From: an uncultured Clostridiaceae bacterium
GTDB taxonomy: Bacteria > Bacillota > Clostridia > TANB77 > CAG-508
Reading direction: 5' to 3'
Length of the DNA stretch: 10,847 bases
Assembly (NCBI GenBank): GCA_958417695.1
Contig: CATZDQ010000042.1
Span: 1 to 10,847 of the forward strand
The position numbers and the translations under genes were made by a program. Position 1 is the stretch's first letter; each line of letters opens with the position of its first letter. Below are positions 1 to 8,135 of the stretch, one piece after another. A model generated the notes under the pieces. The model was given only the letters and a program-made list of their open reading frames with translations. It did no database searches and had not been told where the DNA came from.

Positions 1-480
1 TGCTGTAACACCTAATGTTTTATACATTTTTTCATTCTTCTTGCTGTCTTGTTCTGCTTTCTCAATTTGTGTATTTAAGAAATTGTCTACTAATTCAATT
101 TCACTAACTTGCCCTTCTAAGTCTACTTTTCCTAATAGATTACTTAAGCCTTTTAGTATTTCTTTATCTTCTCTATTTATTATATTGTTTTCTGCTTCTA
201 AGGCTTCTAACCAAGCTACCCCTGCTTCTTTTTCTTGCATCTTTTCAGAAGCTGTTTTAAAAATTCTGGATGTCATTGCTTGTGTCCTTCCTGCTATGTC
301 TTGGAAAATCTTAGGGATTGGCTCATAGGTAAATTTTACCTTTGTCTCAAATAAGTTAAGAGCCGTCTTCATTTGTTTTAATTCTTTTACACGATTGGTA
401 TATTTTCCTGCCATTAAAATGCCGGTATAACTACTGGCTAATAAAATAAATCCCATGGCTATGTATTTTATGATTTCCAT
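1..480 (-). CDS. spoIIIAB: Stage III sporulation protein AB (C-terminus cut by window edge)
   Basis: An open frame of 160 codons runs from ATG at 480 to the window edge with no stop, so only the last few residues are missing (the family is about 170 aa). The protein starts MEIIKYIAMGFILLASSYTG, a hydrophobic N-terminal segment typical of SpoIIIAB, followed by a charged, helical body (VKELKQMKTALNLFETKVKF, then repeated E/K-rich stretches). A GGGAGA ribosome binding site lies about 9 nt before the ATG. It follows spoIIIAA by 81 bp, the normal gene order of the spoIIIA operon. SpoIIIAB is a mother-cell membrane protein of the SpoIIIA-SpoIIQ channel that links mother cell and forespore during engulfment. 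Identification rests on sequence pattern plus synteny. Confidence 0.88.
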   Translation of the reverse strand, partial: MEIIKYIAMGFILLASSYTGILMAGKYTNRVKELKQMKTALNLFETKVKFTYEPIPKIFQDIAGRTQAMTSRIFKTASEKMQEKEAGVAWLEALEAENNIINREDKEILKGLSNLLGKVDLEGQVSEIELVDNFLNTQIEKAEQDSKKNEKMYKTLGVTA

Positions 481-561
481 TTCTTTCGTTCTCCCTTTTA
501 TGTATGTTCTATATCTATATATATGCAAACTTGTCCTTTTTTAGAACTATTTTTAGATAGA

Positions 562-1510
562 TTACAAAGAAATATATTGTTTTTCTAATTTTTGTAGAGT
601 GTATACTCTGTCAATTTCTCCTTTTTCTTGCTTCTTATCACTTAAAAAAATAATTTTTTCAAACAGACAATTCTGTAATAATTGATAAATGGCTGGATTT
701 AATCGTAAATCCTCAAGACTTGCTCCATGTGCTGTAAAAACACCTTTAATTCCACAGCAAACTGCATAGCCAATAGCTTCTACGTCTTGGCTACTACCAA
801 TTTCATCTGCTGCAATTACTTTTGGTGCCATGGAACGAATTAACATATTCATGCCTATTGCCTTTGGTACATTGTCTAATACATCGGTTCTAATGCCTAT
901 ATCGTTTTGTGCTATTCCTCTATACATAGCTGCAATTTCTCCCCTTTCATCTACTACCCCTACATTTAAACCTGGAAAAGAAATCGGGTCTATACCATTA
1001 CTAATTTTCCTAATTAAGTCTCGTAAAATGGTTGTTTTCCCAACACCTGGTGGTGATACAATTAGTGTGTTATAAATACTATGTTCTTCTATGTTTAGGA
1101 CATGTTTTAAAATTTTATTACTACAACCTAGTACTTGTTTGGCAATTCTAAAGTTTAAACCAGAAATATAATTTATGTTACTTATTTTATCGTCTTTCAT
1201 TACTACATTTCCTGTAATGCCTACTCTATGTCCTCCCTGCATAGTAATATATCCGTTTACAAATTTGATTTTGATAACTATAGATAGAATTGTCACAAAT
1301 ATGTTGCATAATTTCCAAAATTTCTTCTTGTGATACATTATATTCTAGCATTTTTTCAGTTTGTCCTATTTTTAGAATGATGGGTTTATTTACTCTCATT
1401 CGTATTTCTTCTAGATTATTCATACTGTTATAGGAACTAGAAAACAACTCTTCTAATTTTTTATAGATTTTTAAAGGAAAACATCTTAAAATATGTTGAA
1501 TTTGTACCAT
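562..1510 (-). pseudogene. spoIIIAA: Stage III sporulation protein AA, secretion-type ATPase, with one frameshift
   Basis: SpoIIIAA is the cytoplasmic ATPase of the SpoIIIA-SpoIIQ channel, related to type II/IV secretion ATPases. Two overlapping frames together give one protein of about 315 aa (family about 307). The N-terminal frame has the family's EEIRMRVNKPI signature and reads to NSIYSYQNQIC, then runs off into a TAG. The other frame continues with GYITMQGGHRVGITG, Walker A SPPGVGKTT, VVDERGEIAA and the Walker B-like VIAADEIG. One extra base near 1253-1258 (minus strand TGTAAACGGATAT) accounts for the break; removing one base restores QNQICKGYITMQGGHR. I chose ATG 1510, which has an AAAGGA ribosome binding site 9-10 nt upstream, over an in-frame GTG at 1540 that has none. 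It could be a true mutation or a sequencing error; the rest of the gene shows no decay. Confidence 0.85.
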
Positions 1511-1540
1511 TTTATCTTTTCCTTTCTCTTTTTTTCGCAC

Positions 1541-1581
1541 AAAAAAAGAAGCCTATATCGTATTACTATATATATGCTTCT
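1541..1581 (-). terminator. Rho-independent terminator after yebC
   Basis: On the minus strand AGAAGCATATAT (1581-1570) can pair with ATATAGGCTTCT (1558-1547) with one mismatch and an 11-nt loop, followed at once by seven T residues. It lies 35 bp past the yebC stop and 31 bp before the spoIIIAA start. It therefore separates yebC from the sporulation operon, whose own promoter must lie in or very near this hairpin. Confidence 0.7.
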
Positions 1582-1615
1582 CTTTTCTATTTTAGAACCT
1601 TTATATGATTTTTTA

Positions 1616-2341
1616 TTACTCTTCCCAGTTATGGTAAATTTCAGAAACATCGTCTAAATCTTCTAACATTTCTACCAATCTTTCCATTCTCTCTGCACCT
1701 TTTTCATCTAAAGCAATATAAGTAGATGGAACCATTTGTACACCTGCTTCTAAAAATTCGATATTCTCTGCTTCTAATTTTTCTCTTACTTGTGTAAAAG
1801 TTTCTGGTGTGGTCGTAATTTCATATACTTCTTCTTCTAATGAAAAATCTTCTGCTCCACTATCAATTGCTAACAACATTAAATCGTCTTCACTAAGTGC
1901 ACAGTTTGCTTTATCAATAACGATTACCCCTTTTTTACTAAATAAGTAAGATACACATCCATTCGTACCTAGGTTACCTCCACATCTATCAAAGGCATGT
2001 CTTACATCTGCAGCTGTTCTGTTTTTATTATCGGTATTCGCTTCTACAATAACAGCTACACCATTTGGTCCATATCCTTCATAGATAATTTCTTCATAAT
2101 TTTCGCTATTCCCTGCACCTGCTGCTTTTTTTATAGCATTACTAATGGTATCATTTGGCATGTTTGCTGCTTTACATTTAGCAATAACATCTTTTAATTT
2201 TGCATTACCTGCTGGATCTGGTCCTCCTTGCTTTACAGCCATTAATAATTCTCTTCCTAGTTTGGTAAATACTTTTCCTCTAGCAGCATCTGCTTTTCCT
2301 TTTTTAGCTGCTATGTTATGCCATTTGCTATGTCCTGACAT
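1616..2341 (-). CDS. yebC: YebC/PmpR family protein (TACO1-like)
   Basis: This is a full-length family member: 241 aa, starting with the hallmark MSGHSKWHNIAAKKGKADAA and containing AVKQGGPDPAGNAKLKD, YEGYGPNGVAVIVEANTDN and NKNRTAADVRHAFDRCGGNLG. Family members were described as transcriptional regulators (PmpR); more recent work on YebC/TACO1 proteins points to a role in translation of proline-rich stretches on the ribosome. It acts in the cytoplasm. The ATG follows AAAGGAGG at 9 nt. The gene is intact, but its upstream DNA appears to be the end of an inserted element: a second copy of its ribosome binding site and first nine codons lies 7.66 kb away at 9977-10024. The promoter now driving it is therefore probably element-derived. 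A terminator follows. Confidence 0.97.
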   Translation of the reverse strand: MSGHSKWHNIAAKKGKADAARGKVFTKLGRELLMAVKQGGPDPAGNAKLKDVIAKCKAANMPNDTISNAIKKAAGAGNSENYEEIIYEGYGPNGVAVIVEANTDNKNRTAADVRHAFDRCGGNLGTNGCVSYLFSKKGVIVIDKANCALSEDDLMLLAIDSGAEDFSLEEEVYEITTTPETFTQVREKLEAENIEFLEAGVQMVPSTYIALDEKGAERMERLVEMLEDLDDVSEIYHNWEE

Positions 2342-2364
2342 TGTTAAATTCCTCCTTTATTTTT
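2315..2364 (-). repeat. yebC-proximal att-like copy (RBS plus codons 1-9)
   Basis: This pairs with 9977-10024. Eighteen bases around the ribosome binding site (2347-2364) are identical in both. The spacer to ATG is 5 nt here and 3 nt in the other copy. Codons 1-9 encode MSGHSKWHN in both, with 23 of 27 bases identical and all four differences at synonymous third positions. Confidence 0.75.
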
Positions 2365-2367
2365 CTT

Positions 2368-2393
2368 ACAGCTGTCTGTGTTAGCTGTTTTTT
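2368..2393. other. Hairpin in the yebC leader
   Basis: ACAGCT (2368-2373) and AGCTGT (2383-2388) form a 6-bp stem with a 9-nt loop, just upstream of the yebC ribosome binding site. On the plus strand a run of T residues follows, so it could end transcripts entering from the left, or act as a leader structure for yebC. The stem is short and may be chance. Confidence 0.25.
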
Positions 2394-2416
2394 ACTTGTA
2401 TTTTTATTTACACAAA

Positions 2417-2479
2417 TTCTTTGTTGATATAAGTGGATTTGTGTGGTTCTTTGTTTTTCTATTGTGCCAAAATTGTGCC
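2417..2479 (+). repeat. Arm-type repeat cluster at the left island end
   Basis: TTCTTTGTT occurs at 2417-2425 and 2447-2455, and TTGTGCC at 2462-2468 and 2473-2479 (11 bp, one helical turn, apart). The same motifs in the same order and orientation recur at the other end (9867-9920). Direct repeats of this kind flanking a core are typical of arm sites bound by the N-terminal domain of tyrosine integrases; that role is inferred here. An 8-bp inverted repeat ACACAAAT/ATTTGTGT (2410-2417, 2437-2444) overlaps the cluster. Confidence 0.55.
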
Positions 2480-2550
2480 AGGAATTTTGGCTTTAATATT
2501 ATGTTGATAAATTATTTTTGTAAAATCTGTACTCAATTTAGACATAACTT

Positions 2551-2591
2551 TATACTTAGATATTGTAACACACTTTTTTAATTTTGTGTAG
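2551..2591 (-). repeat. 41-bp segment resembling the DNA upstream of the other yebC start
   Basis: An ungapped comparison with 10072-10112 gives 31 of 41 identical positions. Both contain CTACACAAA, TGTGTTA and TAAGTA (minus strand) at the same spacing. It lies about 210-250 bp before the intact yebC start, against about 70-110 bp for the other copy. It may be an element-borne version of the yebC promoter region. The rest of 2480-2649 shows no gene. Confidence 0.4.
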
Positions 2592-2649
2592 TATTTTACA
2601 AGTAAAACTTGTTTTTTTGCGTTATAACTACTTATTTTAGTGTATTTTT

Positions 2650-3018
2650 TTATAATCCGCTTATAAATTGATCTTTCTTCATATCCATAAGTCCATTTTC
2701 TTTTTCCATATCTCTTACTTTAGGCTCATATTGGTATGAATCTAGCATTCCTTTTTTATAATTATCAACATACTTTCTTATTTTAGATTTATTCATGTTG
2801 CATATTCTTCTCATCCAATAGTTCGCAAGTATTGATGGCTTTCCACAGTTCTTTCTTGTTTTTCTTAAAATCGTAACATCTTCAAGGAATTCCTTATATC
2901 CTTTACAATCTCTTGCTAATTGCATTTTTTGAGAAAGGATTTTTGAGAATTCCTTGTATTGCATATTATAAGTTACATCTCCTATATATGGTTTCATATT
3001 TTTATTTTTCTCCTCCAT
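2650..3018 (-). CDS. Small basic protein of unknown function, last gene of the AbiE-Gabija operon
   Basis: I do not recognise this 122-residue protein. It is rich in Lys/Arg with a mixed charged, helical look and several aromatic residues (TYNMQYKEFSKILSQKMQLA in the first half, YWMRRICNMNKSKIRKYVDN in the middle); there is no signal peptide or membrane segment. Its ATG lies 1 bp after the gajB TGA, so translation may be coupled. A second in-frame ATG at 2997 has a good GGAGGAG about 12 nt upstream and could be the true start (115 aa). It is the last gene before the island end, and no clear terminator follows. It may be an accessory of the defence genes or unrelated cargo. Confidence 0.6.
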   Translation of the reverse strand: MEEKNKNMKPYIGDVTYNMQYKEFSKILSQKMQLARDCKGYKEFLEDVTILRKTRKNCGKPSILANYWMRRICNMNKSKIRKYVDNYKKGMLDSYQYEPKVRDMEKENGLMDMKKDQFISGL

Positions 3019-3019
3019 A

Positions 3020-4717
3020 TCATTCTAAGTCTATACATTCCCATAAATTCTTATTAAATTTTTTACTTTTGTTAAATGCTTCTTTTACACTTTTAGGTAG
3101 AGCTACTACTAATATCTTCTGTGGTCTTGTCATGGCAACATATGCTGTTCTTATTTCTTCTGTTTTATTATCTTCTTTATTTAAACTATTAAATGTTAAT
3201 TTACCCCTTTGCTTTATTATTAGCATAACTGCTTCATAAGTTTTTCCTTTAGCGGAGTGAATAGTCGATATTTGTGCAGCATTACTCATATATTCTTTAT
3301 CAAACTAGCATATTTCTTTTTCTTTAAAGTCTTTAATCTTATCATCTTTGCAATTTCTTTTTATTTTTATATATTTTTCATTTTTTGTATTTAATAATTT
3401 ATTTAATTGCTCTTGTAGCAATGCTTCCCACTGTTTTAGTTTTATATTATTTTTTGGAATTTCTAATAAAAAATTATTTATTAGATTATTCCACTGCTCT
3501 ATATTATATTTTCTTAATATCATGTTTATTTTATCTTCGATATTTGTAACTGTTTCCTCAAATATTAATTCAAATAGGACATTTTGTAGAATATCTCTTG
3601 CTTCATTGATTTTTCCTTTACTTTTTAATAAAGTGACTTTAATCAACTTCTCTGTGATTTCATTTTTCCATAATTGCTGTATATCACTATATGGATTACT
3701 CTCTATATCATTTCTTCCACGTACTAAAATCTTTCTTTGTTTTATATCAATTTCTTTTTCATCGCAATATTTATAAAAAAAGTTAATTGCTCGCTCTATA
3801 TCATCATAAAATATTATTATAGGCTTCCCACTATAATTTTTAAATTTTCCAACTGCTATTGCTGTTTTGCTTAATGTTGAAAAGTTATATGTTGCATTAC
3901 ATATATTTTGAGAACTTCTATGATTCTCTAAAAACTCAATTTTATTATAATCTGAATTTTGAAATTTGTTTACAAATATCTCTGGAGTTGCTTTTCTCCA
4001 TTCATAAATTGCTTGGTCTGCATCACCAACAATAATAACAGTTGCTCCATTTCTTTCAAGCTGTTCAATTAGTTCCATTTGATTTTTGGAAGTATCTTGA
4101 GCTTCATCCATAATAATTAATGAAAATCTTTGTGCTAATAACTTAGCTATTTCTGGATACTTTTTTAGTATAAGAATAGATATCGACATTATATCATCAT
4201 AGGTAACATAATTATTTTTTAATAACATTTTTTTATATGTTATACATGGCAAATTAGCGTTACCGCAATTATATTTTGGAGGTACTATATTTCCATTAGT
4301 ATCTATTAATATATTATTAGTTGTACTTTTACATTTATAACATTCTTGTTTATAATAACTATTGGATTTTAATTTATCAAAAAATTCATTATCATCACTT
4401 GTTATTATTTTAGCTTTGTTTTTATTCTTAAAAAATAAATTTGGAGAGAATGGATAAAATATATATTTTTCTACGAATCCATCTATAGTTCCTATATAAT
4501 GTGGATATTCTATGTCAAACGTTTTATTTTTTAGTTCTTCAACACTACTATTACAAAATGAAAGTATTGCAATTCCTCTATATTCTTTCTTCCATTTATC
4601 TAATTTCTTATTTATTAACGATGTAATAGTTAATGTTTTACCACTTCCTGGTCCAGCTTTTAAAATAGTATTTCCGTTAGATTCAATTAGCTTATTTTGT
4701 TCATCAGTTAGTTTCAT
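3020..4717 (-). pseudogene. gajB: Gabija-type GajB, UvrD/PcrA-like helicase, interrupted by an in-frame TAG
   Basis: This is the superfamily 1A helicase partner of GajA. Before the stop, numbering from ATG 4717: Q-motif LTDEQ (3-7), Walker A AGPGSGKT (21-28), DEAQ (204-207), motif III GDADQAIYEWR (231-241) and NHRSS (265-269). Codon 471 is TAG (3305-3307). The same frame then continues for 94 residues with motif V (STIHSAKGKTYE) and motif VI (YVAMTRPQK) to a normal C-terminus. The split is thus one nonsense codon, not a frameshift, and would leave a 470-aa protein lacking motifs V and VI. ATG 4717 has GAGG 9 nt upstream; ATG 4726 has no room for one. It overlaps gajA by 14 bp. Cysteines at 126, 129, 151 and 158 suggest a zinc-binding insertion. 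Confidence 0.85.
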
Positions 4718-6683
4718 TATTATCATCCTCTACTATTTTTTCAGTCACGTGTTGAATAGCTTCTTTTATATAATTTGGAACTATAAACTTAGTTCCTTCA
4801 ATTATTTTATTTAATAATTTTTGTGCAAACTCACTTTTCGAATCTTTTATAGTAATCCATATTCTTGTAGCAAATAATTCATCACTATCTGTGTCCTTGT
4901 TTTTTTCTATTAAACTATATATTTCAGTATGTACTTCTTTTAACACTTCCAAAATAATTTTTCTATTTTCTTTTATCTTTGCTAATTCATATTCAAATGT
5001 TTTTTGAGCTGTTACAACCATAATATTATTTTTATTATATTTTATAATTTTTTCAGCCCTGGCGCTCATATTCCCACACTTTAGCTTATCACTTATACTT
5101 TTAAGTTCTTCTTCTCCTATTTTTGTATAGGATTCAATATCTCCTTTTTTTATATACTCTTCATTATTGTTAGGATTTGTACATCTATCATCATCTGTTA
5201 CTATTGAACATTTTATATGTAATAAATTTTCATCGTTTTCTGTTTGAAATATCTTTGCAAATGGTTCGAAATCCACTCCATTAATATTTACAATCTCAAC
5301 TGCATATTTATCTAAATCTCTTCGCAATATTTTTGAAAATTCATTTATTAATAGAGCTTCTGTTATTCCTTCGACAAAAATTATCCCTTTAGCAAAAAAC
5401 ATTTGGCTTTTTGTTACGTCTAAATATCTTTCTATAATTTCTTGCTCACCTTTACCAAAGCTAATCTTTGATAAGTTTGATATATTTATTTTATCCGCAT
5501 TTTTTTGCAAAACAATCAACTTATTAATTTTAAATCTTGATATAAGTGTTGGTGAATGTGATGTCAATATTATTTGTATATTTTTATTTTCTTCTAAAAA
5601 ATCATTAAGTAAATATAATAATTGTGGATGTAAATGTGCTTCTGGTTCTTCTAATAGCATTATTACAAAATCATCAGTATTTGCCTCCTTTAAGTTGCCT
5701 AACTCTGTAGCCATAGATAGAATATTGTTATACCCAAGTCCATTCTGCCTTATTAAATAGTTTACTTCTATTTTACTTTTTAATGAATCAGCCAATTCTA
5801 TTTTATCATTTTTCATTTTTTGTATATCTAATATATATGTTGCATCATCTACCTTTTCAGTATACTTTTCTATATCTATTTGTTGTTCTCTACTAATCAT
5901 ATTTTTCTCTTCATCACTAATATAAATTTTATTTAGTTCTTTTTTATTTGTTAATTTTAATGTAGCCCCTATATCGTTTATAGTAGTTTCTGACATGCTA
6001 ATATTAATTTTTTGATTAATTATTTCTTTTTCAATCATTTTCAAATTATCATTTATAGATTCTTGCATTTTCGAAACTGTATTATCTTGTAATATTAAAT
6101 CATTCATATCACTTACTATTTTCACAAGATTTTCTCTTTTCTCTTGGGTATCAGCAAATTTTAATAAAAGATGCGATAATTGACTATATTTAGATGGCTT
6201 CATATCACTTTCTGCATTTCTCAAAGCTGGCATATAAATACTAGTAAGCTTTCGTAAACATTCCTTATCAGGTATGGATTGATTATTATACCCTAATATT
6301 TCTTCACTCACTCTAAACTCACCTTTGTTAGTAAAATACGAAAAATAGTTAACGTGTATCTCAGCTTTACAAGAACTCTCATCTATAATATTACTTAAAT
6401 ATACTAAGTCTGCTTTCTGATTTCTAGTCAATTCATTAAAATATATACTTATTTTTGCATTTTTACTTCTTCTACCATATTCATCAATATGAAAATCATT
6501 TTCATCCATATATAAGTTTCTTTTATATGTTCCTAAATTCAGAACTAATCTAATAGCATCAATAACCGCTGTTTTTCCAGAATTATTTTCTCCTATTAAC
6601 ATGTTTAATCCATTTTGAAATACTATTTCCGTTTTTTCTCCAAATATTCTAAAATTTTCAATTTCTATCTTTTCTATATACAT
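4704..6683 (-). CDS. gajA: Gabija-type GajA, OLD-family ATPase with TOPRIM nuclease domain
   Basis: GajA is the DNA-cutting subunit of the Gabija anti-phage system, known to assemble with GajB and act as a nucleotide-sensing endonuclease. This 659-aa protein has an SMC/RecF-like ATPase core: N-terminal IEIENFRIFGEKTEIVF, Walker A GENNSGKT (31-38), a signature-like region near 313-321, Walker B VIMLLEEPEAHLHPQ (about 340-354) and the H-loop histidine at 376 (LTSHSP). The TOPRIM domain follows, with the glutamate at 438 (FVEGITE) and the acidic triplet at 497-499 (VTDDD). The middle, about 170-310, is Lys/Glu-rich and helical. It is longer than the Bacillus prototype (578 aa) but has all key residues. 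GAGG lies 7 nt before the ATG. It follows abiEii by 13 bp and overlaps gajB, which identifies the class 2 OLD (Gabija) arrangement. Confidence 0.9.
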   Translation of the reverse strand: MYIEKIEIENFRIFGEKTEIVFQNGLNMLIGENNSGKTAVIDAIRLVLNLGTYKRNLYMDENDFHIDEYGRRSKNAKISIYFNELTRNQKADLVYLSNIIDESSCKAEIHVNYFSYFTNKGEFRVSEEILGYNNQSIPDKECLRKLTSIYMPALRNAESDMKPSKYSQLSHLLLKFADTQEKRENLVKIVSDMNDLILQDNTVSKMQESINDNLKMIEKEIINQKINISMSETTINDIGATLKLTNKKELNKIYISDEEKNMISREQQIDIEKYTEKVDDATYILDIQKMKNDKIELADSLKSKIEVNYLIRQNGLGYNNILSMATELGNLKEANTDDFVIMLLEEPEAHLHPQLLYLLNDFLEENKNIQIILTSHSPTLISRFKINKLIVLQKNADKINISNLSKISFGKGEQEIIERYLDVTKSQMFFAKGIIFVEGITEALLINEFSKILRRDLDKYAVEIVNINGVDFEPFAKIFQTENDENLLHIKCSIVTDDDRCTNPNNNEEYIKKGDIESYTKIGEEELKSISDKLKCGNMSARAEKIIKYNKNNIMVVTAQKTFEYELAKIKENRKIILEVLKEVHTEIYSLIEKNKDTDSDELFATRIWITIKDSKSEFAQKLLNKIIEGTKFIVPNYIKEAIQHVTEKIVEDDNNETN

Positions 6684-6696
6684 TTTATTTCCTCAT

Positions 6697-7542
6697 CTAT
6701 TTATCAAATATTTTTCCTACTTTATTTAAGCTATCTATCAAATCTTTGTATTCAATACCTTCAGCATAAAAGTTATTGTTTTGATATCTTTCCCATTGCT
6801 TTTTCATAGTTTCATCATCTTTTAAAATATCTATTACTTCTTTCCAGTCTTTTATCATATTTGTTGACTCCCTATGTTTAGCAGTTGAAATAATTGCTTC
6901 TCTTAATGTATTTGTATCAATATTCTTGCTTTGAGTATTTAATAACATATGAATATCATAATAATCTCTTATTCTAGTTCCTAATACTCCTCTTTTTATT
7001 ATTGACTCAAATTTTTCTGCAAGAATAGTTTCAATATTATAAGACCAGATTTGTATTTTTCTCTCTTCTAGCATTAATGAAAAATTATATTTAACTTCTC
7101 TATATGTAATTTTATCCCCAGTTGTAATATCTATCTTCATTATAACTGGCATATTATCATTATAATTAGCTTCAAAAGTTATTCTATATCCACCATAATC
7201 ATCATCTTCTCTAATCAATGATACACTTTTAATTTTCAATGTAACACCATCTTGTAAATCAATACTAAAAATCTCATTCATTATATTTTTTATATTTTCT
7301 TCTGTAAGAGAAAATCCCTTTATTGTTGTATCCATATCCATTGTTGTTCTGCTATCAATTCCAAGCATTGCTGATATTAGCATACCACCTTTTAATATGA
7401 AATTATCTTTGTAATTTGAAAGTGATATTCTCTCTAATAATCTTTCTAGCATATATGTTTGTAGAACTGATTGAGCAGATATTTTATTTTCTTTTGCTAT
7501 ATTATTTATTATAGCTTTAAAACTCATTGTATTTCTTTTCAA
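6697..7542 (-). CDS. abiEii: AbiEii/AbiGii-type nucleotidyltransferase toxin (type IV TA)
   Basis: A 281-aa member of the AbiEii family: nucleotidyltransferases that arrest growth and cause abortive infection; related toxins modify tRNA ends. Visible motifs are the family's LERLLERIS N-terminal helix (32-40), FILKGGMLI (48-56), the catalytic DxD-like TTMDMD (66-71), a third acidic position in MKIDI (Asp138) and the C-terminal ETILAEKFE and RIRDYYDIHML blocks (171-200). The start is TTG at 7542, overlapping the antitoxin stop as TTGA, with GGAGG 7 nt upstream inside the last antitoxin codons. An ATG at 7527 is too far from that site. It pairs with the AbiEi upstream and is followed 13 bp later by gajA. 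No damage is visible. Confidence 0.92.
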   Translation of the reverse strand: MKRNTMSFKAIINNIAKENKISAQSVLQTYMLERLLERISLSNYKDNFILKGGMLISAMLGIDSRTTMDMDTTIKGFSLTEENIKNIMNEIFSIDLQDGVTLKIKSVSLIREDDDYGGYRITFEANYNDNMPVIMKIDITTGDKITYREVKYNFSLMLEERKIQIWSYNIETILAEKFESIIKRGVLGTRIRDYYDIHMLLNTQSKNIDTNTLREAIISTAKHRESTNMIKDWKEVIDILKDDETMKKQWERYQNNNFYAEGIEYKDLIDSLNKVGKIFDK

Positions 7543-8123
7543 TCTAATACCTCCATGTATTGTCTTAATTTATTTTCAATTTTAAATTCTTTTGCATATT
7601 TATATAATAAGTGAAATTTCCTATTCTTTATTCTGCTATATTCTTTCATTGCAGTATTAAATATTTGTGAATCCATTTTATTTTTATCTCTTATAACATC
7701 ACATATAGTTCTTTCTAAATCATATATTTTTATATTTGTTCCATCTTTCAATTCCAAATTAGTTACCCCTAATAAATGTTTTTCACTTTTAATATAATGT
7801 GAATGAATATATTCATTTTTTATTCTTATACTACTTGGAAAAGTCATATCTAATTTTAATGGTGTTCTATCCGTTAATCCATAAAAGTATAGAGCTGTAT
7901 TATGCGAATATATTCCTGATTCATATCTCTTTCCCATTATAAAAAATTCATTTACCTCTTTATTATTTTTTACATATATTCCTCTAGCAACTTTTTTTAA
8001 GTATCCTATTTTCTCTAATTCCATAATATACTGCCTATGGATATTGTATTTTTCTAATTGTTTTACATATAAAATTCCATTGTTTTTTTCTACTATTTCT
8101 TTAATTTTTTCTATTTTTTCCAT
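7539..8123 (-). CDS. abiEi: AbiEi-type antitoxin / transcriptional repressor
   Basis: A 194-aa AbiEi antitoxin: an N-terminal winged-helix region (about 1-55, including LEKIGYLKKVARGIYV), then the antitoxin body with IYSHNTALYFYGLTDRTP and the conserved IYDLERTICDVIRD block. In this family the antitoxin does not bind the toxin; it counters its effect and represses its own promoter by binding inverted repeats. I chose ATG 8123, with AGAGGTG about 6 nt upstream, over an in-frame GTG at 8132 that overlaps that site. Its last codons (ATG GAG GT) supply the toxin's ribosome binding site. It heads the operon abiEi-abiEii-gajA-gajB-orf. A second AbiEi at 8785-9366 is clearly related but divergent. 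Confidence 0.92.
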   Translation of the reverse strand: MEKIEKIKEIVEKNNGILYVKQLEKYNIHRQYIMELEKIGYLKKVARGIYVKNNKEVNEFFIMGKRYESGIYSHNTALYFYGLTDRTPLKLDMTFPSSIRIKNEYIHSHYIKSEKHLLGVTNLELKDGTNIKIYDLERTICDVIRDKNKMDSQIFNTAMKEYSRIKNRKFHLLYKYAKEFKIENKLRQYMEVLD

Positions 8124-8135
8124 ATAAATCACCTC

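Noticed and set aside
562..1338. Separate 258-residue ATPase gene starting at ATG 1338
   Set aside because: Its first 27 residues are an out-of-frame reading of spoIIIAA; the true N-terminus is in the overlapping frame upstream.
1547..1581. Sporulation sigma factor (sigma-E) promoter for spoIIIAA within the terminator hairpin
   Set aside because: ATAT-rich elements are present but the match to a sigma-E -10 is poor; it cannot be told from the hairpin by eye.
1997..2581. Plus-strand open frames over yebC and the left island end
   Set aside because: They are antisense to yebC or low-complexity AT-rich DNA, with no ribosome binding site or family resemblance.
2594..2618. Terminator at ACAAGT-AAA-ACTTGT followed by T residues on the plus strand
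   Set aside because: The stem is only 6 bp and AT-rich, with no plus-strand gene to end; on the minus strand, where it would matter, there is no T-run.
3020..3289. Separate 89-residue gene starting at ATG 3289
   Set aside because: It is in the same frame as gajB, separated only by one TAG, and encodes helicase motifs V and VI; it has no good ribosome binding site. Treated as the end of gajB.
3348..4814. Plus-strand frames rich in Phe, Ser and Ile opposite gajB and gajA
   Set aside because: Typical complement shadows of Lys/Asn/Glu-rich genes.
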